Assembly: GCA_003220195.1 (NCBI GenBank)
Contig: QHRT01000107.1
Span: 1-10,121, forward strand
Direction of reading: 5' to 3'
DNA from: Candidatus Rokuibacteriota bacterium
Lineage (GTDB): Bacteria; Methylomirabilota; Methylomirabilia; Rokubacteriales; CSP1-6
Length of the DNA stretch: 10,121 nucleotides
The notes below the pieces were generated by a model that was given only the letters and a program-made list of their open reading frames with translations, did no database searches and was not told the DNA's origin. The position numbers and the translations under genes are program-made. This document shows, piece by piece, positions 1-6,715 of the stretch; the first letter of the stretch is position 1, and each line of letters opens with the position of its first letter.

Positions 1-164
1 TGAACTTCATCTTTCGCATGGAAGGCGTGGCGAAGACCCTCGCGGTCCGCTGTCTTGTCAGCCAGACCGCGGGCGACGCGCTGGCGCCGCATCTGACGGT
101 CCAGCCGGTGGGATCGTATCCGTTGAAGGGGATGGACGGCACCTACCCCTTCTTCCAGCTCTGA
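1..164 (+). CDS. Class III adenylate/guanylate cyclase, C-terminal fragment (5' end outside window)
   Basis: The reading frame is open from the left edge (first full codon at base 3) to TGA at 162-164 and gives about 53 residues. They begin NFIFRMEGVAKTL and end with GSYPLKGMDGTYPFFQL. The NF.FRME..A pattern followed by a 'G...LKG.DG...FF.L' tail is the usual end of the class III (CHD) cyclase domain, in which the Asn-Phe-x-x-Arg segment carries the conserved Asn/Arg that contact the nucleotide ribose and phosphates. The protein would make cAMP or cGMP from ATP/GTP. Its sensory or membrane portion lies outside the window. The stop is only 5 nt before the GGDEF gene, so the two are probably co-transcribed. 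Identification rests on the last 50 residues, so the class is fairly sure but substrate and domain architecture are unknown. Confidence 0.8.
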   Translation, partial: NFIFRMEGVAKTLAVRCLVSQTAGDALAPHLTVQPVGSYPLKGMDGTYPFFQL

Positions 165-169
165 GCCCG

Positions 170-1231
170 TTGCCCTACGAACGCGTTCAGCGCCTTCGCT
201 TCCAGCGCGTGCTGCTGGCGATCGGCGCGTCCGCGGTGACGGTCGCGATCACGGGGCTGGTGGCCTGGGCCGGCTACCTTTCCACCGGGGTCGCCGTGAC
301 CTACACGGTCCTCGTCGCCGCGGTCTGCGTCGCGACCTACGTGCTCATGCGCACCAACCTGAACACGAGGCTCCCCGATCCGAGCCTCACGGGGCCACTG
401 CTCGTCGCCGCCGGACTCCTGATCTCGTACGTCGCGTACGAAGGTGAAGGAGCCCGGCCGGCCTTCATCGCGATGTACCTGATCGCGTACATGTTCGGGA
501 TCTTCACGCTGAACCTCCGGGGCCTCGTCTGGACCGCGGTCTTCTACCTGGCGTGCTACGTGGGCGTGGTGGCGCTGTCGATCGTGTTCCGCCCGGCGAC
601 CACCGATTTCGCGCGCGAGGGGTTCCGGATCGTCGCGCTCACGATCCTGCTCGCCTGGATGACCGTGTTCGGCAGCTACATCAGCCGACTCCGCCAGAAT
701 CTGCGCCACACGAACGAAAGGCTGCGGCAGGCGCTGACGCGGACCGAGGTCCTGGCCAACGAGGATCCCGTGACCGGATTCGCCAACCGGCGGCGCATCA
801 TGGATCTGCTGAGCGTGGAGGTCAAGCGCGCGCGACGCGGCTCACCGCTCTCCGTCTGCCTGCTCGACATCGATCACTTCAAGGGGATCAACGACGGCCA
901 CGGGCATCAGGCCGGTGACCTGGTGATGAAAGAGTTCGCCGAGGTCACGCAGGCGATGCTGCGCGCGACCGACTTCTTCGGACGCTACGGCGGCGACGAG
1001 TTCCTGATCGGCCTGTCGCAGACGACGCTGGCGGACGCGAAGCAGGTGGCGGAGCGCGTGCGGCGAACGGTGGAGCGCCGGATGTTTCCGAGCCTCCCGG
1101 CCGGCCAGCGCGTGACGCTCTCCATCGGCGTCGCCGAGTATCGCCCGCACGAGAGCCTCGAACAGCTCGTGGCGCGCGCCGATGCCGCGCTGTACGAGGC
1201 GAAGCGGCAGGGCCGGAACCGGGTGGTGTAG
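170..1231 (+). CDS. Membrane-anchored GGDEF diguanylate cyclase
   Basis: This 353-residue protein should convert two GTP to cyclic di-GMP at the inner membrane. The N-terminal half holds about six hydrophobic segments (roughly residues 14-36, 41-60, 75-90, 97-114, 119-140, 152-170), then a short charged, probably coiled-coil linker (171-196). The GGDEF domain follows, with DPVTGFANRR at 199-208, the metal-site DIDHFKGIND from residue 233, and an intact GGDEF signature at 274-278. RATD (265-268) lies exactly five residues before GGDEF and fits the RxxD inhibitory I-site, so product feedback is expected. No EAL or other output domain is present. The membrane part resembles no sensor I can name. 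The start is TTG at 170, 5 nt after the cyclase stop, with no clear Shine-Dalgarno; GTG at 209, just before the first membrane segment, is an alternative. It ends in TAG 3 nt from the convergent neighbour's stop. Confidence 0.93.
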   Translation: MPYERVQRLRFQRVLLAIGASAVTVAITGLVAWAGYLSTGVAVTYTVLVAAVCVATYVLMRTNLNTRLPDPSLTGPLLVAAGLLISYVAYEGEGARPAFIAMYLIAYMFGIFTLNLRGLVWTAVFYLACYVGVVALSIVFRPATTDFAREGFRIVALTILLAWMTVFGSYISRLRQNLRHTNERLRQALTRTEVLANEDPVTGFANRRRIMDLLSVEVKRARRGSPLSVCLLDIDHFKGINDGHGHQAGDLVMKEFAEVTQAMLRATDFFGRYGGDEFLIGLSQTTLADAKQVAERVRRTVERRMFPSLPAGQRVTLSIGVAEYRPHESLEQLVARADAALYEAKRQGRNRVV

Positions 1232-1234
1232 TCG

Positions 1235-2830
1235 CTAGCCCTCCAGCCAGACGTTCCACATCACCGGCGTCACGAACTTCAACGTGCCGCGGACCTTCTT
1301 CGCGAAGACTTGCGGCTGCACGTACTGGCCCCACGGCGCGAACGGCGCCTCGTCGAAGGCCAGGAGCTGGATCTGCTCGGCCAGTTGCTTGCGTCTCGCC
1401 GGGTCGGTCGCGCGCACCCAGTCCGCGCGCAGCGCCTCCATCTTCTCGCTGCAGTACCAGCCGAACCACGCCTTGTCGCACGTGCCGGCGATGCCCGCGT
1501 TCACCGCCGGCGTCATCACGTCCGCGGCGATCCAGTTCGTCGAGAAGACGTTCCACCCGCCCTGCGACGGCGGCTCCTTCTTCGCGCGGCGGGCGAGCAG
1601 CGTGCTCCAGTCCATCGCCTGCAAGTCGACCGTCGCGCCGATCTGCGTGAGGAGCTCACGCGTCACCAGCGCTGCGGCGTGAAGCTCGGGACGGTCGGTC
1701 GGATCGAGCACGACCAGAGGATGGCCGTCGTATCCGCTTTCCTTAAGCAGCTGGCGCGCGCGCTCGAGATCCTGACGGGGCGGCGCGCCCGCGGCGGACT
1801 CGTACGGCACACCGCCGCACATGAAGATGCCGGGACACGTGCGGTAGTACTTCGGCTGACCGATCGCCGCCTGCAGATACGTCTCCTGGTTGACCATCCA
1901 GAGCAGCGCCTGGCGGGCCTTCTTGTTGTTGAATGGCGGATGCAGATGGTTCGGCCGGACCCAGCCGACCAGGCCGAGGGCATCGGCGACGAACACCGTC
2001 AGGTTCGGGCTCTTCTCGTAGCGGGCGACGTAGTCGATCGGCGAGCTCGCCCAGTAATCGAGCTCGCCTGCTTCGAGCGCCGCGGCGGCCGTCGCGGGAT
2101 CCGGCATGTAGCGCCACACCACCCGGTCGAGATAGACGTGCTTGCCGCCGGCGGCGCCGCTCGGCGGCTCGCTCCGCGGGACGTAGCTCGGATTGCGCTC
2201 GTACACGACCTGGTGGCCGGGCCGCCACTCGTCCTTGACGAACCGATACGGCCCCGAGCCGATCGGATCCTTCACCTGCTCCGCCTCGGAGATCGCCGCG
2301 AAGCGAGCCGGCATGATGAACGGCACGTTGCTGGACGGCTTGCCGAGCGCGTCCAGCACCAGGCCGAACGGCTGCTTCAACTCGAGCACGAACGTCTTCC
2401 GGTCCGTCGCGGCGAGCTTCCCGGTCGCCGCCAGCATGAGCTTGCCGAGCGGATCCTTCTTGCCCCAACGCTGGAGCGAGGCCACGCAGTCCTCCGCGGT
2501 CACCGGTTGACCGTCGTGAAACTGGAGCCCGTCGCGGAGCGTGAACGACCACTTCATCTGATCGCGGCTCGCCGAGTATTTCTCGACCATCTGCGGCTGG
2601 ATCCGGAGATTCGCGTCGGCCGCGAAGAGCGTGTCGTAAACCATGTACCCGTGATCGCGCGTGATGTACGCGGTTGTCCAGATCGGATCGAGAATCTTGA
2701 GATCGCCGATCGGCACGTACCGGAGCGTGCCGCCGCGCTTCGGTGTCTGCGCCGCGGCCTGACCGCTCGCCGCGAGCGCCGCCGCGGCGGACGCGCCGGC
2801 CAGGAATTCTCGCCGACCGATCTCGTTCAT
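1235..2830 (-). CDS. ABC transporter substrate-binding protein, family 5 (DppA/OppA/NikA type), Tat-exported
   Basis: The 531-residue protein is a periplasmic solute receptor of the SBP_bac_5 family, which captures peptides, opines, nickel chelates and other small organics for an ABC importer. It opens with a twin-arginine signal, GRREFLAG (about residues 5-12), a short Ala-rich hydrophobic stretch and an AAAQ cleavage-like site near residue 28. The mature part shows family hallmarks: a start of KRGGTLRY, W.F.LR.G..FHDG.PVTAEDC, the DPIGSGPY.F segment and an NPSY motif. Two closely spaced Cys pairs (CPGIFMC and CDKAWFGWYC) could form disulfides. Length is normal for the family. The frame stays open upstream to 3127, but the ATG at 2828-2830 has a strong ribosome-binding site and the signal peptide begins there. 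No permease or ATPase of this transporter class is in the window, so it is an orphan or its partners lie elsewhere. Ligand unknown. Confidence 0.93.
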   Translation of the reverse strand: MNEIGRREFLAGASAAAALAASGQAAAQTPKRGGTLRYVPIGDLKILDPIWTTAYITRDHGYMVYDTLFAADANLRIQPQMVEKYSASRDQMKWSFTLRDGLQFHDGQPVTAEDCVASLQRWGKKDPLGKLMLAATGKLAATDRKTFVLELKQPFGLVLDALGKPSSNVPFIMPARFAAISEAEQVKDPIGSGPYRFVKDEWRPGHQVVYERNPSYVPRSEPPSGAAGGKHVYLDRVVWRYMPDPATAAAALEAGELDYWASSPIDYVARYEKSPNLTVFVADALGLVGWVRPNHLHPPFNNKKARQALLWMVNQETYLQAAIGQPKYYRTCPGIFMCGGVPYESAAGAPPRQDLERARQLLKESGYDGHPLVVLDPTDRPELHAAALVTRELLTQIGATVDLQAMDWSTLLARRAKKEPPSQGGWNVFSTNWIAADVMTPAVNAGIAGTCDKAWFGWYCSEKMEALRADWVRATDPARRKQLAEQIQLLAFDEAPFAPWGQYVQPQVFAKKVRGTLKFVTPVMWNVWLEG

Positions 2831-2917
2831 GGTGTCACCTCCGGTGCGCGCGTGGAGCTCGCGCCGCTGAAGATACCGCGGACCCGACGGCGCAGAAAGG
2901 ACGTATCCTTGGGCCCG
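2831..2917. promoter_or_regulatory. Divergent intergenic region between the substrate-binding protein and the amidohydrolase operon
   Basis: These 87 bases must hold the leader of the minus-strand binding protein gene and probably the promoter of the plus-strand operon. On the plus strand TATCCT at 2904-2909 resembles a -10 box and ends 8 nt before the ATG at 2918, which would give a nearly leaderless mRNA. No good -35 is visible 16-18 nt upstream. On the minus strand TATCTT (around 2870-2875) is another -10-like hexamer, also without a convincing -35. AAAGGA at 2896-2901 is a possible Shine-Dalgarno that fits a TTG at 2909 better than the ATG at 2918. I see no clear operator palindrome. Promoter assignments here are weak; the divergent arrangement itself is certain. 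Confidence 0.4.
2835..2842 (-). promoter_or_regulatory. Strong ribosome-binding site of the family 5 substrate-binding protein
   Basis: On the minus strand the bases read GGAGGTGA, a long match to the 16S rRNA tail. Four bases separate it from the ATG, so GGAGG itself sits 7 nt upstream. This fixes the start at 2830 and rules out the long in-frame N-terminal extension to 3127. Confidence 0.85.
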
Positions 2918-4306
2918 ATGCCCGCGCAGATCATCGTTCACGACACGATCATCGTCACCGCCGACGAGGCCGGAGCGATTCATCATGGCGCCGCCGTCGT
3001 CGTCGACGGCGCGCGGATCGCGGCGATCGGTGAGAGCGCGGAGCTCCAGCGCCGGTATCCCGACGCCGAGCGCGTGGACGGACGCGGACGCGCCGTGCTC
3101 CCCGGGCTGGCGAACGCGCACACCCACTTTCCGCTCGTGCTCGCCCGCGGGATTTACGAGGACCTCTCACCACCGCACCGCCCGCCGTTCACGGGCGGGC
3201 TGGCGCCGCTGCCGCTCCCCCAACTCACGCGCGACGAGCGCATCGTGATGGTGCAGCTCGCCGCCGCCGAGGCGATCCGGAGCGGCACCACGCTCGTGCT
3301 GGAGGACGGCGCCGGCATCGACGAGTACGCGGACGCGCTCGTCGCCACGGGCCTCCGCTTGCTCTTGTGCGAGCGGGCGTGGGATCGCGCGAACGCGGGG
3401 ATCGGCCAGCCCGGTCCGTTCGAGGTCGATCAGGCACTCGCCGACGCCGGTGTCGCACGCATCCAGCAATGCCACGCGCGCTGGCATGGCGCCGCTGACG
3501 GCCGCATCGCCGTCGGCGTCGCGGCGTGGGCTCCGGACCTGTGCTCGCCGGCGCTGCTCGCCCGGCTTTCCGATCTCCAGAGAAAGCTGGACGTCGTCGC
3601 CACCGTTCACCTGAACCAGGTCTGGGGCGAGGTCGCGGCGGTGAAGGAGCTGCGCGGCGTCCCGCCGACGGAATACCTGGCGCAAACGGGCTTCCTGTCG
3701 GATCGGCTGCTCGCTGCGCACTGCCGCTGCATGACGCCCGGGGAAGAGCGAACGCTCGGGGCCTCGCGCGCCGCCGTCGCGTTCAACGCGGCCATCGCCG
3801 CGCGGCGCGGGCTCTCGCCGCGCATCGCCGATCTCGAGCACGCGGGCTGCCTGATCACGCTGGGCAGCGACAACATGGCCGAGGACATGATCGAGGTGAT
3901 GCGCACCGCGATGTTCATGGAGCGCGTGCGGCGCGAGGACGGCCGCCATCCCACGCCCGAGGACGTGCTCGCCTGGGCCACGCGCCATGGCTACCGCGCG
4001 CTGGGCGTTCCGGACGGCGGCTGGCTCGCGCCGGGCAACAAAGCCGACCTGATCGTCGTCGACCTCCGGAAATCGCATCTGACGCCGGCGCTGCGCCCCG
4101 TGTCGACGTTCGTCCACCAGGGACAGCCCGGAGACATCGAGGCCGTCATGGTCGACGGCCGCTGGCTCATGCGCGACGGCCGCCTGACGACGCTCGACGA
4201 GCCGGCGATCGTCCGCGAAGCCGATCGCGTGGCGTGCGCCGCGTGGCGGCGGCTCTTCGACGAGCGTCGCGATCTGACACCGCCCCCGGGGATGCGTCTC
4301 CCATGA
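2918..4306 (+). CDS. Amidohydrolase of the TRZ/ATZ (chlorohydrolase/deaminase) family
   Basis: This 462-residue protein is a cytoplasmic metal-dependent hydrolase of the amidohydrolase superfamily, whose relatives deaminate or dechlorinate purines, pyrimidines, S-adenosylhomocysteine and s-triazines. An N-terminal beta-sandwich strand region (IIVHDTIIVTADEAG) is followed by PGLANAHTHFP, with the metal-binding HxH at 68-70. The remaining ligands fit H231 (VHLNQ), H268 (AAHC) and D318 (GSDNMAEDM). The C-terminal GNKADLIVVDL and VMVDGRWLMRDGR segments complete the usual composite domain. Unusually, the residue after VHLN is Gln (Q234), where the family typically has a catalytic Glu (HxxE). The start is uncertain: ATG at 2918 is natural for the family, but TTG at 2909 has the better-spaced Shine-Dalgarno. 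It is first in a five-gene operon and its stop overlaps the phnD-like start (ATGA). The substrate is probably a nitrogen-containing compound brought in by the adjacent importer; this is inference. Confidence 0.9.
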   Translation: MPAQIIVHDTIIVTADEAGAIHHGAAVVVDGARIAAIGESAELQRRYPDAERVDGRGRAVLPGLANAHTHFPLVLARGIYEDLSPPHRPPFTGGLAPLPLPQLTRDERIVMVQLAAAEAIRSGTTLVLEDGAGIDEYADALVATGLRLLLCERAWDRANAGIGQPGPFEVDQALADAGVARIQQCHARWHGAADGRIAVGVAAWAPDLCSPALLARLSDLQRKLDVVATVHLNQVWGEVAAVKELRGVPPTEYLAQTGFLSDRLLAAHCRCMTPGEERTLGASRAAVAFNAAIAARRGLSPRIADLEHAGCLITLGSDNMAEDMIEVMRTAMFMERVRREDGRHPTPEDVLAWATRHGYRALGVPDGGWLAPGNKADLIVVDLRKSHLTPALRPVSTFVHQGQPGDIEAVMVDGRWLMRDGRLTTLDEPAIVREADRVACAAWRRLFDERRDLTPPPGMRLP

Positions 4307-5205
4307 TGGGAATTTATTCGTCCGCGAGAACGCCCGCTGTGAGTGCGGCGATCGTCCTGCTCGCGGCCATGCTCGTCCTGTCGATCGAAGCGGTCCCGGC
4401 CGTTGCCCAGACGTCCCTGCACCTGGTGCTCACGCCGTCACAGAAGCCCACGAACCTGCTCGCGACCGGCGAAGAGTTCGGCCAGGTCCTCGGCAAGCTC
4501 ACCGGCATCCCGGTCCGCGTGACGGTCGCGTCGGACTACGCGGCGGTGATCGAGGCGCTCCGCAATCGCACCGCCGATCTCGCGTTCGTGCACCCGGGCG
4601 GCTACGTGCTCGCCAGCCGCGAGGCGAAGGCGCGGATCATCGCGAGAAATCTCTGGCACGGGAAGTCGTCGTTCACGTCCCGCATCTTCGTGCGCAAGGA
4701 CTCGGGCGTGAAGCAGCTCGAGGAGCTGCGCGGCAAGACGATCGCGTTCGTCGACCCGGCGAGCTCGTCCGGCTACATCTATCCGATGGTGCTCCTGATC
4801 CAGCGCGGGCTCGTCAAGAACCGCGATCCGAAGACGTTCTTCCGCGAGGTCGTGTTCGCCGGCGCCCACGATGCGGCGATGCGCGCGCTGGTCAACGGAC
4901 ACGTCGACGCGATCGCGTCGTTCGACCTGGCGCGCGAGCAGTACCTCACCGATCCGGCCGAGCGGGACCGCATCGTGTGGATCGCCGAGACGCCCGAGAT
5001 TCCGGAGGCCGGCATCGCCGCGCGCGACGGCCTGGATCCCGCCGTCTTCGCGAAGGTGCGTGCGGCGTTGCTCCAGATCAAGGCCCCCGGGCACGCCGAT
5101 CTCTTGAAGCGCCTGTACGAGATCGACGGCTTCGCGCCCGCCGACGACCGCGACTACGATCCGGTGCGCGCGGCCGTCGAGCTCCTGGGCGTCCGCCCGC
5201 GCTGA
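4303..5205 (+). CDS. phnD: PhnD-like periplasmic binding protein of a phosphonate/phosphite/phosphate ABC importer
   Basis: The 300-residue protein is the solute receptor for the PhnC/PhnE transporter encoded next to it. A signal peptide covers about residues 1-35 (hydrophobic AAIVLLAAMLVLSIEAVPAVA, predicted cut before Q36). Family marks are SDYAAVIEALRN (78-89), AFVHPGGYVLAS (94-105), the anion-binding loop DPASSSGY (151-158), GAHDAA with H189 (187-192), NGHVDAIASFD (198-208) and PEIPEAGIA (231-239). By recalled alignment to E. coli PhnD, the Ser-rich loop and the ligand His are kept, but Tyr93 corresponds to V96 and Asp205 to A236, so 2-aminoethylphosphonate is not the obvious ligand. ATG at 4303 overlaps the upstream stop by 4 nt; a second ATG at 4306 is an equally possible start. 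Alternative ligands include phosphite, phosphate esters or an unrelated small anion. Confidence 0.9.
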   Translation: MMGIYSSARTPAVSAAIVLLAAMLVLSIEAVPAVAQTSLHLVLTPSQKPTNLLATGEEFGQVLGKLTGIPVRVTVASDYAAVIEALRNRTADLAFVHPGGYVLASREAKARIIARNLWHGKSSFTSRIFVRKDSGVKQLEELRGKTIAFVDPASSSGYIYPMVLLIQRGLVKNRDPKTFFREVVFAGAHDAAMRALVNGHVDAIASFDLAREQYLTDPAERDRIVWIAETPEIPEAGIAARDGLDPAVFAKVRAALLQIKAPGHADLLKRLYEIDGFAPADDRDYDPVRAAVELLGVRPR

Positions 5206-5231
5206 GCACGACCTCGCACGCGCCGGACCGG

Positions 5232-5978
5232 ATGATCGAGATCACGGGCCTCTCCGTGGTCCTGCCGCCCGCCGTTCCCGTCCTGCACGGCATCGATCTC
5301 GTGGTTCGTCCGGGGGAATTCGTCGTCATCCTCGGACGGAGCGGCGCCGGCAAGACCACGTTCCTGCGCTCGATCAACCGGCTCGTGACGCCGACGGCCG
5401 GGACCGTCGCGATCGCCGGGCGCAACGTGACGGCCGCGGGACCGGTCGAGCTTCGCGAGCTGCGCCGGCGGATCGGGATGATCTTTCAACAGTTCAATCT
5501 GGTGCGCCGCGCCTCCGTCCTCGACAACGTCCTCGCCGGACGGCTCGGCTACGTCCCGGCGCTGCCGAGCCTCCTCGGACGCTTTCCAGCGACCGATCGC
5601 GACGTCGCGCTCGCGTGTCTCGGCGAGGTCGGGCTCGCGAGCCTGGCCCATCGTCGCGCCGACACGCTCTCCGGCGGCGAGCAGCAGCGCGTGGCGATCG
5701 CCCGGGCATTGGCCCAGTCGCCCGACGTGATCCTGGCCGACGAGCCGACCGCGAGCCTCGATCCCGCACTCACCGGCAGCATCATGGACATCCTCCGCCG
5801 CATCAACGTCGACCGCGGGCTCACGCTGATCGTGAGCCAGCACCAGCTCGAGACGGCGCTCGCGTACGCGACGCGCATCGTCGGATTCCACCGGGGCCGC
5901 ATCCGGTTCGACGGCCCGCCGTCGGCCGTGACGCCGGCGGTCGTCGACCTGATCTACGGCGATGGAGCCCCGCGGTGA
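5232..5978 (+). CDS. phnC: PhnC-like ATP-binding subunit of the phosphonate-type ABC importer
   Basis: The 248-residue protein is the cytoplasmic ATPase driving the transporter. All nucleotide-binding motifs are intact: Walker A GRSGAGKT (35-42), Q-loop FQQFNLV (85-91), signature LSGGEQQR (146-153), Walker B VILADEP (166-172), D-loop SLDP (175-178) and switch His H204 in VSQHQLETA. The stretches FLRSINRLVTPTAGTV and RRASVLDNVLAGRLGY are strongly characteristic of PhnC rather than other importer ATPases. Length is typical. The ATG is 26 nt after the phnD stop, the only real gap in this operon, and has no clear Shine-Dalgarno. No other in-frame start is seen in the gap. The stop overlaps the phnE GTG start (GTGA), so the ATPase and permease are translationally coupled. 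Confidence 0.94.
   Translation: MIEITGLSVVLPPAVPVLHGIDLVVRPGEFVVILGRSGAGKTTFLRSINRLVTPTAGTVAIAGRNVTAAGPVELRELRRRIGMIFQQFNLVRRASVLDNVLAGRLGYVPALPSLLGRFPATDRDVALACLGEVGLASLAHRRADTLSGGEQQRVAIARALAQSPDVILADEPTASLDPALTGSIMDILRRINVDRGLTLIVSQHQLETALAYATRIVGFHRGRIRFDGPPSAVTPAVVDLIYGDGAPR
5964..5967 (+). promoter_or_regulatory. Ribosome-binding site deciding the GTG start of phnE
   Basis: GGAG lies inside the last codons of phnC, 7 nt before the GTG at 5975. It supports GTG as the phnE start and a 4-nt overlap with phnC, rather than one of the upstream in-frame codons. Confidence 0.6.
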
Positions 5979-6715
5979 AGCGCGCCGCGCTCTTCGTCGC
6001 GATCGTCGTGCTCGCGTGGACCGCCTGGGACACCGGGTCGGATCCGATCCGGCTCGTGCGCGGCCTGCCGTGGATCGTCGACATTCTCCGACGCATGCTC
6101 CCACCGGACCTGAGCGTGCTGCCGGCGGCGCTCCTCGGCGCGGTCAAGACGGTCGAGATCGCGCTGCTCGGCACGGCGGTCGCCGCAGTCCTGGCATTGC
6201 CGCTCGGGTTCCTGTCCGCGCGCAACGTGGCGCCGGCGTCCGTGTTTCACCCCGCACGCGCGACGCTGAACTTCTTCCGCAGCGTCGACACGCTCGTCTA
6301 CGCGCTCGTCTTCGTCGCCGCGGTCGGGCTCGGCCCGTTCCCCGGCGTGCTGGCCGTCATCGCCTACACGACGACGTCGCTCGCCAAGCTCTATTCCGAA
6401 GCGATCGAGGGGATCGAGCGCGGTCCCGTCGACGCGATCACCGCGACCGGCGCGACGCGACTCCAGATTCTGAAATTCGGCGTGCTTCCCCAGGTGCTTC
6501 CGCTGTTCCTGTCCTACGTCCTCTACCGGCTCGAGACGAACATCCGCGCGGCGACGGTGCTCGGATTCGTCGGCGCGGGCGGCATCGGCTTCTACCTCCA
6601 GACGTATCTTCGAGCGATCGAGTACGCCGCGGCGTCGACGGTCCTGCTCGTGACGGTGCTGATGGTGATGGTCGTGGACGCGTTGAGCTCGAAGCTGCGC
6701 GCCCGCCTGGTGTGA
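5975..6715 (+). CDS. phnE: PhnE-like permease of the phosphonate-type ABC importer
   Basis: The 246-residue inner-membrane protein forms the channel of the importer. A first hydrophobic segment (about 4-18) is followed after a periplasmic-type loop by the binding-protein-dependent permease core, with hydrophobic stretches near 57-80, 105-133, 172-185, 192-210 and 217-236. The ATPase-coupling (EAA) loop is clear at about 142-176: EAIEGIERGPVDAITATGA then LQILKFGVLPQVLP. VGLGPFPGVLAVIAYTTTSLAKLYSEAIE and ETNIRAATVLGFVGAGGIG are PhnE hallmarks (the second at 187-204). It is near the short end of the family. The common Pro in the R-x-x-P element before the third segment is Asp here (FRSVDTLV). 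Only one permease gene is present, as expected if PhnE forms a homodimer. GTG is the start; its stop overlaps the next gene's GTG by 4 nt. Confidence 0.93.
   Translation: MKRAALFVAIVVLAWTAWDTGSDPIRLVRGLPWIVDILRRMLPPDLSVLPAALLGAVKTVEIALLGTAVAAVLALPLGFLSARNVAPASVFHPARATLNFFRSVDTLVYALVFVAAVGLGPFPGVLAVIAYTTTSLAKLYSEAIEGIERGPVDAITATGATRLQILKFGVLPQVLPLFLSYVLYRLETNIRAATVLGFVGAGGIGFYLQTYLRAIEYAAASTVLLVTVLMVMVVDALSSKLRARLV

Noticed and set aside
1310..2917. Long plus-strand open frame running in phase into the amidohydrolase and antisense to the substrate-binding protein gene
   Set aside because: Its translation is Arg/His/Ala-rich without any motif, typical of the shadow of a GC-rich gene. The real amidohydrolase fold begins near 2918 and the opposite strand encodes a complete binding protein.
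2831..3127. N-terminal extension of the minus-strand binding protein (99 more codons)
   Set aside because: A strong GGAGGTGA site and a Tat signal peptide mark the ATG at 2830; the extension overlaps the amidohydrolase gene and has no recognisable sequence.
3178..3198. Perfect 7-bp GC hairpin (CCGCCCG / CGGGCGG, 7-nt loop)
   Set aside because: It lies inside the amidohydrolase coding region near its N-terminal third and has no T-tract, so it is not a terminator.
3526..4302. Open frame upstream of and in phase with phnD
   Set aside because: It overlaps the amidohydrolase throughout and is low-complexity Arg/Ala-rich. The signal peptide of PhnD starts at 4303/4306.
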